Assembly: GCA_001723645.1 (NCBI GenBank)
Contig: MDLC01000013.1
Span: 1-64,000 of the forward strand
Source of the DNA: Candidatus Endobugula sertula
Lineage (GTDB): Bacteria; Pseudomonadota; Gammaproteobacteria; Pseudomonadales; Cellvibrionaceae
DNA length: 64,000 nt
Reading direction: 5' to 3'
Part shown: positions 27,208 to 37,469 of the stretch, piece after piece
How the letters are laid out: every line of letters starts with the position of its first letter
Position numbering within the stretch: position 1 is the stretch's first letter
Notes under the pieces: model-generated
Told to the model about the DNA's origin: nothing
Database searches by the model: none
What the model saw: the letters and a program-made list of their open reading frames with translations, nothing else
Position numbers and translations under genes: made by a program

Positions 27208-27915
27208 TCAACCTTTGTTTAAGTGTTGAGGTAACAGGCGGCTGAGAACCTCACCGATATATGTTAAAAATAAAGTGCTCATGCTGGATCGATAATATTC
27301 AGGGTCTTCATTGCCAATGGCTAAAATACCTAAAGGGTTTGCACTCGCTAGAGGTGTAATCGCAGTGGAACCAATCCGATTAGCGTGTTCCTGGAATAGC
27401 AATTGTTGCTCTGCAGTGTCAAGTTGGCCACAAACAGTCTGGTTATTTGAAATGATGGTGCCAAGAATTTCTTGCGCTGTTTTTAAGGGCACAACTTGAA
27501 TATGGCCGGTAACCGAAATGGTTGCTTTATCAATACGCTCATTAAATAACAGTAGCACGGTTTGCTGGATTTCAAAGTCATTATCAAAGCTATCCATCAA
27601 TGCATTGAGCAAGTCATTAATATCCTGAGCTTCCAATAAGTTTAATATCAGACGTTTGGTTTTCTCAAATAATTTATCGTTGGTTCGTGCGTTATCTAAT
27701 AAGGCGTTTAACCGATGGCGCATGTCTATATTACGGTCACGTAGTATGCTGACTTGTCGTTCAACCAGAGAAATAGCACCTCCGGTTTGATGCGGCAGTT
27801 CCAAATCCGCAAGTAGAGAAAGTTTATCTACAAAAAAATCTTTATGTTGTTGAAGATAATCGACAATATCTTTATCCGTTATAGAGAACGTTCGTAATGA
27901 TGAGCTAGCCGTCAT
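27208..27915 (-). CDS. DUF484 family protein
   Basis: 235 residues. N-terminal segment DIVDYLQQHKDFFVDKLSLLADLELPH followed by a coiled coil and a GAF-like domain (about 95-230) is the DUF484 pattern. The function is unknown. It is downstream of dapF, as in the conserved lysA-dapF-DUF484-xerC order of pseudomonads and enterics; here xerC does not follow. Confidence 0.9.
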   Translation of the reverse strand: MTASSSLRTFSITDKDIVDYLQQHKDFFVDKLSLLADLELPHQTGGAISLVERQVSILRDRNIDMRHRLNALLDNARTNDKLFEKTKRLILNLLEAQDINDLLNALMDSFDNDFEIQQTVLLLFNERIDKATISVTGHIQVVPLKTAQEILGTIISNNQTVCGQLDTAEQQLLFQEHANRIGSTAITPLASANPLGILAIGNEDPEYYRSSMSTLFLTYIGEVLSRLLPQHLNKG

Positions 27916-28074
27916 AAAAATGCCTTTTGATGGTGCCTGATTTATTATTGAATCGTGCTTTAATTATTAAATTTCACTATTATTTTAAATGTTACAATGA
28001 TGGTGCTGCAACATCCTATTTCACATTGTTCGACTCCATCATGTTGGCTTCCATAGTATGAGATTTCACAATAA

Positions 28075-28911
28075 TTAGAGTTTTACCTGCCCCTGAAAGA
28101 CTGTAGTGGCAGGCCCGGTCATGAGTACGGGATGTCCTTCACCCTGCCATTCAATCTGCAATTGTCCACCGGGTAGATTGACTGTAACGACCGGGTCTAG
28201 CAGCTCACGCAGTTGGCCCGCTACTACTGCTGCACAAGCACCAGTACCACAGGCGAGTGTTTCACCTACGCCGCGTTCATAAACACGTAGAGCGATGGTG
28301 TTACGTGTTTTGACGGCCATAAACCCAACATTCGTTTTCTGTGGAAAATAGGGGTGAGCTTCTATCTGAGGCCCCAGAATATCAACGGCTGCCGTATGAA
28401 CGTCATCTACCAGCGTAACCGCATGGGGGTTGCCCATGGAAATAGCACTAATCTCTAAGGACTGTCCGTTCAGTGGCAGAAGATAGGTAGGGGACTGCAA
28501 AGGTGATTGGAATGGAATGTTCTCTGGCGCCAGTGTTGGCAACCCCATATCCACCGTAATATCACCGTGTCGGTTAATATGCAGGACCATTTCACCGGAT
28601 AGGGTTTCCACTCTGATTGAACGTTTTCCAGTGAGCTTTTTATCACGGACAAACTTGGCAAAACAACGGGCACCATTACCACAGTTTTCAACTTCAGAGC
28701 CATCATGGTTAAAAATGCGGTAGCCAAAATCATTATGAGGTTGTTGGGGTACGGTAACGGCCAAAACTTGATCACAACCAACACCAAAGTGTCGATCTGA
28801 CAGCTTGCGTATACGCTCAGGCGTCAGATCAACGGATTGATTAATCGTATCAATGACAACAAAGTCATTACCTAGCCCATGCATTTTGGAAAAACGTAGA
28901 CGTGCGCTCAT
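28075..28911 (-). CDS. dapF: Diaminopimelate epimerase
   Basis: It converts LL- to meso-diaminopimelate for lysine and peptidoglycan. 278 residues. Both catalytic cysteines are in their motifs: NCGNGARCFAKF (about residue 76) and ACGTGACAAVV (about 221). The N-terminus MHGLGNDFVVID is the family start. It begins 11 bases after lysA ends, so it is co-transcribed with it. Confidence 0.97.
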   Translation of the reverse strand: MSARLRFSKMHGLGNDFVVIDTINQSVDLTPERIRKLSDRHFGVGCDQVLAVTVPQQPHNDFGYRIFNHDGSEVENCGNGARCFAKFVRDKKLTGKRSIRVETLSGEMVLHINRHGDITVDMGLPTLAPENIPFQSPLQSPTYLLPLNGQSLEISAISMGNPHAVTLVDDVHTAAVDILGPQIEAHPYFPQKTNVGFMAVKTRNTIALRVYERGVGETLACGTGACAAVVAGQLRELLDPVVTVNLPGGQLQIEWQGEGHPVLMTGPATTVFQGQVKL

Positions 28912-28921
28912 AATGGTCAGT

Positions 28922-30175
28922 TTATGGGATTAATTGCTCACCCAACATCAAGTCATCCAGTGTTTCCCGTTGACGAATGACGTGGACTTGTTTGCCATCA
29001 ACTAACAACTCAACGGGGCGGCAACGGCTATTATAATTAGAACTCATGGTAAAACCATAAGCTCCTGAAGACATCATTGCCATATAATCACCCGGTTGTA
29101 ACGTTAATAAACGGTCTTTTGCCAAGAAATCCCCTGTTTCACAGACGGGCCCCACTAAATCCCACTGGATGGTGGCAGGCTGCTTGGCCTCCTTTAGGGG
29201 AAGTATGTCTTGCCATGCCTGATACAATGATGGGCGTATATTGTCATTCATTCCTGCATCAATAATGGCAAAGTTTTTATGCTCTGTCAGCTTTAGGTAT
29301 TCTACTTTAGTGAGCAACACCCCCGCGTTTGCTGCAATTGAACGACCGGGCTCAAAACACAGTGACAAAGTTCTACCGGCCATTTTCTCTTTAACAGCAC
29401 TAATATAATTGCTAATTGTCGGTAGTTGTTCGTTATCATAAACAACCCCTAAGCCACCACCTAAATCAAGATGTTCAATAGCAATACGGTATTTGGCCAG
29501 TTGGTCCACTAGGTGTAATACTCTATCCAACGCATCCATGAAGGGGGACAAGGTGGTAATCTGAGAACCAATATGGCAATCAACACCTTTAATAGTGATA
29601 TGCCTCAGTGTGGTGGCATGTTGGTAAAATTCTAAGGCCTGTTCAATGGCAATACCGAATTTATTTTCTTTTAAACCAGTCGATATATAAGGGTGTGTTT
29701 GCGCATCCACATCGGGATTGACTCTCAAGGAGACAGAAGCCTTTATTCCCATCGTTGTTGCGACATTATTTAAACGCTCAAGTTCGGGAAGTGATTCGAT
29801 ATTAAAGCAATAAATCCCGACCTCCAGTGCCCGTCGCATTTCTTTTTCGGTTTTGGCTACACCGGAAAAGACCACTCGCTTCGGATCACCACCTGCTCGT
29901 ATCACTCGTTCAAGTTCACCCATAGAAACGATATCAAAACCAGCACCTAATTTGGCCAGTATATTGAGAACAGCAATATTGGAGTTGGCTTTAACTGCGT
30001 AATAAATGGTGCCTGGTTGGTTCCCCAACGCATTGCGGTATTCGAGGTAGTTACGAGTCAATGTGGCTCGACTATAAACATAAGCAGGTGTGCCATATTG
30101 ATCACCCAGTTGTTGTAGGGGCACCTGTTCGCACATTAACGTGCTATTCTGGTAATGAAAATCAGTTATGGTCAT
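28922..30175 (-). CDS. lysA: Diaminopimelate decarboxylase
   Basis: PLP-dependent last step of lysine synthesis. 417 residues. Signs: PLP lysine in YYAVKANSN (about residue 62), HIGSQ (about 200), EPGRSI (about 280), and CETGD (about 345) from the partner subunit's active site. It is the middle gene of lptM-lysA-dapF on the minus strand, the usual arrangement. Confidence 0.97.
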   Translation of the reverse strand: MTITDFHYQNSTLMCEQVPLQQLGDQYGTPAYVYSRATLTRNYLEYRNALGNQPGTIYYAVKANSNIAVLNILAKLGAGFDIVSMGELERVIRAGGDPKRVVFSGVAKTEKEMRRALEVGIYCFNIESLPELERLNNVATTMGIKASVSLRVNPDVDAQTHPYISTGLKENKFGIAIEQALEFYQHATTLRHITIKGVDCHIGSQITTLSPFMDALDRVLHLVDQLAKYRIAIEHLDLGGGLGVVYDNEQLPTISNYISAVKEKMAGRTLSLCFEPGRSIAANAGVLLTKVEYLKLTEHKNFAIIDAGMNDNIRPSLYQAWQDILPLKEAKQPATIQWDLVGPVCETGDFLAKDRLLTLQPGDYMAMMSSGAYGFTMSSNYNSRCRPVELLVDGKQVHVIRQRETLDDLMLGEQLIP

Positions 30176-30224
30176 GTCTATATGGGTGTATGAAGGCGTA
30201 GTAGTTCACGGACTGCAGTCTTTC

Positions 30225-30362
30225 CTAGAAAGTACTCGTCTCGGTCTTGTCTTGATCACCAGGCAGGTAAAGCGGACCTGTTTGTCCACAGCCTACAATC
30301 AGCAGGAGTGTGGACATTAGATTTACAATCAGTATTCTTTGTAAAAGCGTTATCATTATCAT
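30225..30362 (-). CDS. lptM: LptM (YifL-like) small lipoprotein
   Basis: A 45-residue lipoprotein: a hydrophobic signal region, lipobox IVGC, then the family signature GCGQTGPLYLPGD. In E. coli LptM helps mature LptD in lipopolysaccharide transport. It sits just upstream of lysA, its normal place. The start is uncertain: ATG at 30362, 30356 (two codons later) or 30317; the last leaves almost no charged residue before the hydrophobic stretch. Confidence 0.85.
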   Translation of the reverse strand: MIMITLLQRILIVNLMSTLLLIVGCGQTGPLYLPGDQDKTETSTF

Positions 30363-30464
30363 TGAGTATTGTTCGTGAGTGTAAACAGGCCCTAGTATAT
30401 GTGAGCTTACGATGAAATAAAACGGGCTTTGTTCCGGGAGCCATGTTTTATTGGGCCATTTTGT

Positions 30465-31247
30465 TTAATAGCCCGATTCTATCTCAATATCGTAGTCAAC
30501 AATAACAGGTAAGTGACTGGAAAACAGTTGGTTTTTATAAATAATTGCATATTCCACACACTTCTTTAACGAGGACGATACAATGTGTGTATCGATTCTC
30601 CAGGCTTCTCCTTTATCTGGTGTACCACTGGGCCACCAGCTATACTCGTCTTTATCTTTATTGCTTTGACGGAAAGCATCAATATAGCCAACCTGAAGGA
30701 GTTGAGCCATCCATTGTTGTTCTTCGGGCAGGAAGCCTGATTGGTTGATTTGTGTTTCTGGGTTTGAAACATCCGCTTTTTGGGCTGCCATTGCCCAGTT
30801 GCCACAGAAAATAAAATCTCTGCGCTTCTTACCGGAGAGTTTTGCCAGGTAAGCCTGTAGACCATCAAAGAACTGGGCTTTAGCCTCTTGCAAAGCGATA
30901 TCATTCAGTGCGGATGGCGCTAAAAATGAACCAATGCTGAGATCGCTAAAGTCGATTTGTAAATAGCGGCCTCTCATATCAATGTTGTTGGGAAATCCTA
31001 AATCATAGATGAGTGCTTTAGGGAGTTGGCGTGTATAAATGGCAACACCATTATAATGTTGGGTGCCAGAATCTAAAAAGTAGGCGTTATAGCCTTTTGG
31101 ATGAAAGATATCATCATCCATTTCATATTCTAGGCAGCGTAGATCCTGTAAACAAATTACATCTGCATCTTGCCCCGATAACCAATTATAAAGACCACGT
31201 TGTGCTGCTTGGTGAATGCCGTCAACGCTGAGACTAATTATTCGCAT
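30465..31247 (-). CDS. crc: Catabolite repression control protein Crc
   Basis: 260 residues with the exonuclease III/endonuclease-phosphatase fold. It matches Pseudomonas Crc along its length (MRIISLSVDGIHQAAQRGL, DADVICLQDLR, DEYSWWP, C-terminal HLPVIVDYD). The nuclease catalytic GDxN segment is CGNWAMAAQ, so nuclease residues are lost, as in Crc, which instead assists Hfq in repressing translation of catabolic genes. It diverges from pyrE, as in Pseudomonas. Confidence 0.88.
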   Translation of the reverse strand: MRIISLSVDGIHQAAQRGLYNWLSGQDADVICLQDLRCLEYEMDDDIFHPKGYNAYFLDSGTQHYNGVAIYTRQLPKALIYDLGFPNNIDMRGRYLQIDFSDLSIGSFLAPSALNDIALQEAKAQFFDGLQAYLAKLSGKKRRDFIFCGNWAMAAQKADVSNPETQINQSGFLPEEQQWMAQLLQVGYIDAFRQSNKDKDEYSWWPSGTPDKGEAWRIDTHIVSSSLKKCVEYAIIYKNQLFSSHLPVIVDYDIEIESGY

Positions 31248-31298
31248 AAAAACCTACTTAATCATAACACTCCCGCAAAGCGAGAGGTTTGACGGTTA

Positions 31299-31771
31299 TT
31301 AGCAGCCCCTGGGGCTACTAAAGTTAACATTGAGTAAAGCTCTTAAGTGGATAGCCAAAAATGACTTCTCTCATCCCAGTCTTTACCATCCAATTACTCC
31401 TGTTCTACTATAGATACTTCTTAATGTGTCTTTCTTCAAAACTCACCGTAGAAACAGAATATTTCGGCGGGGTCTCTATCAACATAGAGATAGGGTCTTG
31501 AACCATATGCCCCTCTAATACTTTGTAACATTTTTGACTTGCAAGTTCATAGAAAAATGGACCTAAATAAGGCTTAAGCCTTCACGATAATAGTTTCCTT
31601 CGACCTTTAAATTCAATGATGGTATTTGCAGTCCCATTTGGAATGACTTAAGCTTTGACATGATAGGCGTATGTTTCCTCTAGTATGGATCATGAGGATG
31701 CATTTCACATATCACTTAAACCATCTAAACTAAACCTGTAGGCTAAAAATTTGACTAGTCAAACTTTTAGC
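31299..31771 (-). mobile_element. Degraded IS200-type insertion element
   Basis: Two imperfect palindromes flank the transposase remnant. On the downstream side of tnpA, 31299-31321: TTAG, C, AGCCCC, T, GGGGCT, A, CTAA. On the upstream side, 31742-31771: a 30-base palindrome GCTAAAA-a-TTTGACT-AGTCAAA-c-TTTTAGC with one mismatch. IS200/IS605 elements have such subterminal hairpins instead of inverted terminal repeats. At about 470 bases it is shorter than the usual 700 because the gene has an internal deletion. It occupies the crc-pyrE gap. Confidence 0.7.
31343..31661 (-). pseudogene. IS200-type transposase remnant (tnpA)
   Basis: Reading across frames recovers an IS200-like TnpA: KWDCKYHH, then (frameshift) IEFKGRRKLLS, an in-frame stop, RLKPYLGPFFYELASQ, VLEGHMVQDPISMLIETPPK, then YSVSTVSFEERHIKKYL and, in another frame, IVEQE. 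The HUH motif, normally HVHM or HIHM, is degraded to PISM. The region between PPKYSVS and the late VSTVG block, including the usual GKSAIxIAR and HFWARGYF segments (about 45 residues), is deleted; the joint lies at a short shared VS. It cannot encode an active transposase. Confidence 0.82.
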
Positions 31772-31929
31772 GGGTCCGTCATTGAATTAAGAGACGAGTA
31801 TGATACCGAAAACATATGGATTGCAAAGACCTAAATAGAATTATTGTAGATTTAATTTATGCAAAAATACTATTGAATACCTCGTTATGGTTTTATTATT
31901 AACAACTGAGTCAATTATTGGGTTTTACC

Positions 31930-32568
31930 ATGCAACCGTTTCAGCAACATTTTATTCAACTTGCTATTGAGCACCAAGTATTAAGCTTTGGTGAATTTAC
32001 CCTGAAGTCGGGTCGTGTTAGTCCCTATTTCTTTAACGCGGGGCGATTTCAAACCGGTGCCGCTTTAGCGGCCTTAGGACATATATATAGTGCCGCGCTA
32101 GTTAACTCTGGGATTGAGATTGATATGATCTTTGGACCTGCCTATAAAGGCATCCCTTTGGCTGCGACAACAGCGGCAGCACTTGCAGAACATCACCAAC
32201 AGGATTACCCTTTTTGCTACAATCGTAAAGAAGCGAAAAATCATGGTGAAGGTGGTGCACTGGTTGGTGCACCACTGGAAGGTAGAGTGTTAATTATTGA
32301 TGATGTAATTACAGCAGGCACCGCTGTACGTGAAGCGATTGATATTATTAACCACTCAGTAGCTACGCCTGCTGCTTTACTTATCGGACTTGATCGGCAA
32401 GAGTGTGGCCAGGGCAAACAATCGGCTATCCAAGAAGTTGAAAAAACATTTAACATTCCTGTGATCAGCATCATCACTTTGGGTGACATTATTGATTATA
32501 TGGCAGAGCAGGGGCATAACGAGAAGGTTTATTTAATGAAGCAATACCGAAATCAATATGGTGTGTAA
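31930..32568 (+). CDS. pyrE: Orotate phosphoribosyltransferase
   Basis: It joins orotate and PRPP to make OMP in UMP synthesis. About 212 residues, full length. The PRPP loop [16 protein letters not shown] (about 120) and the start [19 protein letters not shown] are characteristic. The ATG at 31930 matches the family start; a TTG four codons upstream is less likely. It diverges from crc, with the IS200 remnant between them. Any insertion effect on its promoter is unknown. Confidence 0.96.
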   Translation: MQPFQQHFIQLAIEHQVLSFGEFTLKSGRVSPYFFNAGRFQTGAALAALGHIYSAALVNSGIEIDMIFGPAYKGIPLAATTAAALAEHHQQDYPFCYNRKEAKNHGEGGALVGAPLEGRVLIIDDVITAGTAVREAIDIINHSVATPAALLIGLDRQECGQGKQSAIQEVEKTFNIPVISIITLGDIIDYMAEQGHNEKVYLMKQYRNQYGV

Positions 32569-32628
32569 GTTGTTCTTCTGATTTTTATCATTCAGTTTTA
32601 ATTCAATATGACAAAGGCGGCTTATCCA

Positions 32629-33225
32629 ATGCGTGTGATTATTACAATACTTTTACTGACGCTTTTTAATGCTCATATCTATGCACAAGGAAAAACCTAT
32701 TTTCGTTATCGAAACGAGCAAGGGGTACTTGTGATGAGTGATGCCATTCCAGTAAAGTATGTGGAGAAGGGTTATGAAATTGTTGATATCTATGGTCGGT
32801 TGTATAAAGTTGTGCCGCCTGAACCAAGCCAGGAAGAAAAAGATCGGTTACGCAAAAAAAACCTGGAAAAAGAACGCTTGGCTAAGAGAGATCGTGAATT
32901 ATCATTACGTTACAGCCATATTGAAGATATTCGTGCCGCAAAAAAACGTAAGCTGCGAGGTATTGATACTAATATTTTTACTTTACAACTGACGCTCAAT
33001 AATATTGCAGAAAGAATTAAGGAATATCAAGCAACGGCAGCAGCCAACGAGCGGCAAGGGAAAGAAATTTCAAAAGAGACGTTGGTTGCTATGCAACAAT
33101 TGGAGAGCAATAAACAACTCATTGAAGAGGAACTAGAACAAAAAAAACTGGATAAGCAGGGTGTGGCTAAAAAGTATGATCAGGATATGGAACGTTTTAG
33201 CGAGATACAATCTACTGCAAATTAG
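32629..33225 (+). CDS. DUF4124 domain exported protein
   Basis: About 198 residues from the ATG at 32629 (an upstream ATG at 32608 adds seven). A signal peptide (about 1-19, cleavage near AHIYAQG) is followed by a small N-terminal DUF4124-like region ([21 protein letters not shown]) and then a long charged coiled coil (about 75-195). It would act in the periplasm; function unknown. Its last 14 bases overlap the end of slmA, transcribed the other way. Confidence 0.75.
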   Translation: MRVIITILLLTLFNAHIYAQGKTYFRYRNEQGVLVMSDAIPVKYVEKGYEIVDIYGRLYKVVPPEPSQEEKDRLRKKNLEKERLAKRDRELSLRYSHIEDIRAAKKRKLRGIDTNIFTLQLTLNNIAERIKEYQATAAANERQGKEISKETLVAMQQLESNKQLIEEELEQKKLDKQGVAKKYDQDMERFSEIQSTAN

Positions 33226-33847
33226 ACTGTCCAGTTTTTACAGCTTGATTTTGTGGATGAAAAAAGCCTGAAAATGTAATATCCAGTTGAGCAGGCCAGT
33301 GCTCTGTGGGTAATCGTTTGAATTCACTGCGTACATACTGAACAATACGCCCTTCCGCGAGCGCAAGTAAACTATTGGCGGCAATAGTTGCTGGCAATTG
33401 AGTACGCAGCCCTTCTCGCAACTCTGCCTCTCTCAGGATTTTTTTAAGCTGTGTCTCCAGGCGTTCAAAAAATTGTATGATGCGCCGTCTTAAACGATCG
33501 GTTTCTCCGATAATGGCATCCCCTGTCATGATACGTGTAATACCTGGGTTAAGTTCACAAAACATAAGGAGGAGCCATAAAATTTGTTCGCACTGCGCTT
33601 TTACACCGGATGGTTTGCTGATAATAATGCTAATTTGCGAAAAAACAGCTTCTTCCATAAACTCAATCAGCCCCTCAAACATTTTGGTCTTACTGGGAAA
33701 GTGGCGATAAAGTGCCGCTTCTGATACGCCGACCTTTTGTGCTAATGCTGCAGTGGTAATACGTGCCCCTGGTGATTCCTCCAACATATGGGCTAAACAT
33801 TCTAAAATCTGTTGACGACGAGGTGTCTTCTGGCTGGATTTGCTCAT
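33212..33847 (-). CDS. slmA: Nucleoid occlusion factor SlmA (TetR family)
   Basis: 211 residues. The N-terminal helix-turn-helix ([24 protein letters not shown]) and the ligand domain match SlmA rather than a generic TetR repressor, notably [21 protein letters not shown] and [15 protein letters not shown]. SlmA binds specific chromosomal sites and blocks FtsZ assembly over the nucleoid. It lies between pyrE and argB, near its usual location. Confidence 0.9.
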   Translation of the reverse strand: MSKSSQKTPRRQQILECLAHMLEESPGARITTAALAQKVGVSEAALYRHFPSKTKMFEGLIEFMEEAVFSQISIIISKPSGVKAQCEQILWLLLMFCELNPGITRIMTGDAIIGETDRLRRRIIQFFERLETQLKKILREAELREGLRTQLPATIAANSLLALAEGRIVQYVRSEFKRLPTEHWPAQLDITFSGFFHPQNQAVKTGQSNLQ

Positions 33848-34038
33848 GAATAAAACTCAAAAGTTATTATTAGATATTTTGATACAGGTACTTAGTATGT
33901 TGAATACTTATTGTCAGTCGCTAAGGCGTAAAACCTTATTAATAACGGATGCCTATCCTAACCATATACGTTACGGTCTTCAATATGGCTTTACGCTTTA
34001 TTAACCAGAAAGTTCAACATCAATCATGATAGTGTTGT

Positions 34039-34974
<936 letters not shown>

Positions 34975-34997
34975 TCATTTTTACTGTTAATCGCTTG

Positions 34998-37403
34998 CTA
35001 CGCAAAACTAGGCAAGTGCAGGTTAACATGGTTGAGCGCCTGTTGAAAATCAGCTTTTATTTTTTGCAGTGCGTGTTTGTTTTTTGCTTCAAAACGTAAC
35101 GTTAATACGGGCGCAGTATTAGATGCCCTAATCAAGCCCCAACCATCATCAAAGTCAACACGTAAACCATCAATAGTGGTTATGTCTCCAGAAGGAAAGT
35201 GTGCCTCTTTTATTAAGCGATCAATTAATGCAAATTTTTGTTCTTCGGCGACAGCTATTTTTATTTCCGGTGTTGAAAGGGTAAATGGTAGACTGGTAAG
35301 TAAATGATCAATCGTTTGACCTGTCAATGTTAGGATTTCCAACAGGCGTGCGGCAGCGTACAAGCCATCATCAAAACCAAACCAGCGTTCTTTAAAAAAG
35401 ATATGTCCTGAAAACTCCCCACCGAGTAATGCTTGGGTCTCCTTCATTTTAGCTTTAATATGAGAGTGGCCAGTCTTCCACATGATTGGGCAACCACCGT
35501 GTTCGGTAATAATTTGACTCAGTAACTGACTGGATTTGATATCGAAAACCACATTGCTGCCTGGATGTCGGGCAACAATGTCCTGTGCAAACAACATCAA
35601 TAGTTGATCAGGCCATAAAATACGACCCTTTGGGGTAATGGCAACGAGTCGATCACCATCACCATCTAAAGCGAAACCAATATCCGCTTTTTCGGATTTC
35701 ACTTTATCAATAAGTGGAACCAAATTTTCTGGTATTGATGGATCCGGTGAATGATGAGGAAATGTTCCATCAAACTGGCAAAATAGAGGGGCAACATTGC
35801 ATTTCATGGCTTGAAATAATCTGGGCGCCAGCTCACTGGAGGCTCCATTTCCTGCATCAACGACAACGCGCCAACCATCAATAACAGCGATATCTCCAAC
35901 AACCCTATCAATATATGCTTGAGAAAAATCGTCTTCTTTTATTGAACCTTTGTCATCGCTGTGAATAACATTATTGTTAATTATCCTGGCTTTCAATACT
36001 TGAATATCATCATCAGTCAATGTTTGACCCTTGACAATAATTTTACAGCCATTATATTCCTCTGGGTTGTGGCTGGCTGTAATCATAAGACCACTGCTGG
36101 TTTGTTCATGTTGGCAAGTGGTAAAATTTACTAATGGTGTTGGTACTATACCAATATCAATGACATGACAACCAGTACTCACAATACCTCCAATCACACA
36201 CTGGCTAAATTCAAGCGAGTGTGTTCTGGCGTCACGTCCAATAATCATCGCTTTATCGCCTGCCATAAGAACTTCTGTAGCGACAGCCTGACCAATACTG
36301 TACATTAATTCATGGGTAATCTGCTGATGAGCAATGCCTCGAATATCATACACACGAAAGACACTATCTGGTATTTCTGTACCGCTGTTAGACTGACTAT
36401 CCGGTGATGGTGCTGTTGTTGGCGGCTTTTCTTCAGGGTTTTCAGAATTATTTGTTACGTTTTTATCCGTTAAAGCATCTGATGTTGCTGCTTTCGACCA
36501 AGTTTCGGCATTGATTTTTGTTGTCTTTTTAGAAACACGCAGCTCATTTTTGGGGAGCAGAAAGTTAAAACTGACCAGGTAAACCGTTAATAACATGAGG
36601 AGTATCAGCAGCCATAACCATGTAAGATCCATTGAGGTTTGTTTAAAAAGTTTTTCTGTGGGTGAATAAGATAATTGCCAATAGCTGTTGGGAATATCGA
36701 AGACTTTTGGGGGGTAGGTGTTGGCGCTTTTACCCAGTGATAAAAAGGGTAATGGTGATTCATTATCAATATATTGTTTCAGGGTAATGTGTGCTAGCGA
36801 TAAATCGTCCTGAGAAAAAAGCGTTTGCAGGTGTGATATTGAAAATGTGGCGTAAAGCACCCCAACCAATAGACCCTGATGATCATGAATGGGAACCATT
36901 TTGTGCATTTGCGACTGTGTCTTACCAGCTATTCTTGCCACTTCAATATAAGTGGGTTTTCCGGCTTCAAGACGGTTAACCATATTAATAGCGATAAAGC
37001 TAAGTTGCTCATCATCTCTAGCCTGTTTTTGTATTGCGGTATGAGCGAGCAATGTCACGTTGTTGACATTGGGTAACTGTGATAGCCAATAAGACTGTTG
37101 TTCGGCTACCCATTGTTCAAGTTGGTGCTGATCCTGCGCAAACGTACTGACGGGAATGTTTTCTGCAATACGCGCAAGAGCATTGTGCAATTGATTCATA
37201 TGCTGCTGAATGCGATGACGGTAGTCTTTTGCATTGTTGATGACCTGTTGATTAAACTGCTGCTGATTGATGGGTTTGATGAACCAGAACCATAAAGCTG
37301 AGGTCATGATAGTTGTAATGACGAGTGCGATAATTGTGGCAAGCACTGCTCGTTGTTGTTGGGAAGGGATCAATTTAAGGTTCAGTGTTGCGTCTTTTTT
37401 CAT
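34998..37403 (-). CDS. algC: Phosphomannomutase/phosphoglucomutase with N-terminal membrane region (AlgC type)
   Basis: About 801 residues. The C-terminal half (about 345-801) is the alpha-D-phosphohexomutase: phosphoserine loop LMITASHNPEEYNG, metal loop ALDGDGDRL, sugar loop GGEFSGH and phosphate loop RASNTAPVL. The N-terminal half has a membrane helix (about 20-43), a periplasmic sensor-like domain, a second helix (about 264-285) and a Ser/Thr/Pro linker. This long form is known in Pseudomonas-type AlgC, although short (about 460) versions are commonly annotated. The ATG at 37403 is preferred to a TTG seven codons upstream. It makes mannose-1-P and glucose-1-P for envelope polysaccharides. 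Confidence 0.9.
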   Translation of the reverse strand: MKKDATLNLKLIPSQQQRAVLATIIALVITTIMTSALWFWFIKPINQQQFNQQVINNAKDYRHRIQQHMNQLHNALARIAENIPVSTFAQDQHQLEQWVAEQQSYWLSQLPNVNNVTLLAHTAIQKQARDDEQLSFIAINMVNRLEAGKPTYIEVARIAGKTQSQMHKMVPIHDHQGLLVGVLYATFSISHLQTLFSQDDLSLAHITLKQYIDNESPLPFLSLGKSANTYPPKVFDIPNSYWQLSYSPTEKLFKQTSMDLTWLWLLILLMLLTVYLVSFNFLLPKNELRVSKKTTKINAETWSKAATSDALTDKNVTNNSENPEEKPPTTAPSPDSQSNSGTEIPDSVFRVYDIRGIAHQQITHELMYSIGQAVATEVLMAGDKAMIIGRDARTHSLEFSQCVIGGIVSTGCHVIDIGIVPTPLVNFTTCQHEQTSSGLMITASHNPEEYNGCKIIVKGQTLTDDDIQVLKARIINNNVIHSDDKGSIKEDDFSQAYIDRVVGDIAVIDGWRVVVDAGNGASSELAPRLFQAMKCNVAPLFCQFDGTFPHHSPDPSIPENLVPLIDKVKSEKADIGFALDGDGDRLVAITPKGRILWPDQLLMLFAQDIVARHPGSNVVFDIKSSQLLSQIITEHGGCPIMWKTGHSHIKAKMKETQALLGGEFSGHIFFKERWFGFDDGLYAAARLLEILTLTGQTIDHLLTSLPFTLSTPEIKIAVAEEQKFALIDRLIKEAHFPSGDITTIDGLRVDFDDGWGLIRASNTAPVLTLRFEAKNKHALQKIKADFQQALNHVNLHLPSFA

Positions 37404-37469
37404 ATCTGTTGTAATAATATACAAACTTTATTTTCTGTGCCATACACTATGGTGTACTCATTATCCCTA

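Noticed and set aside
30345-30366. Fur-box-like GATAATGATAA sequence at the lptM start
   Set aside because: It matches only about half of the 19-bp consensus and arises from the repeated Met-Ile codons of lptM.
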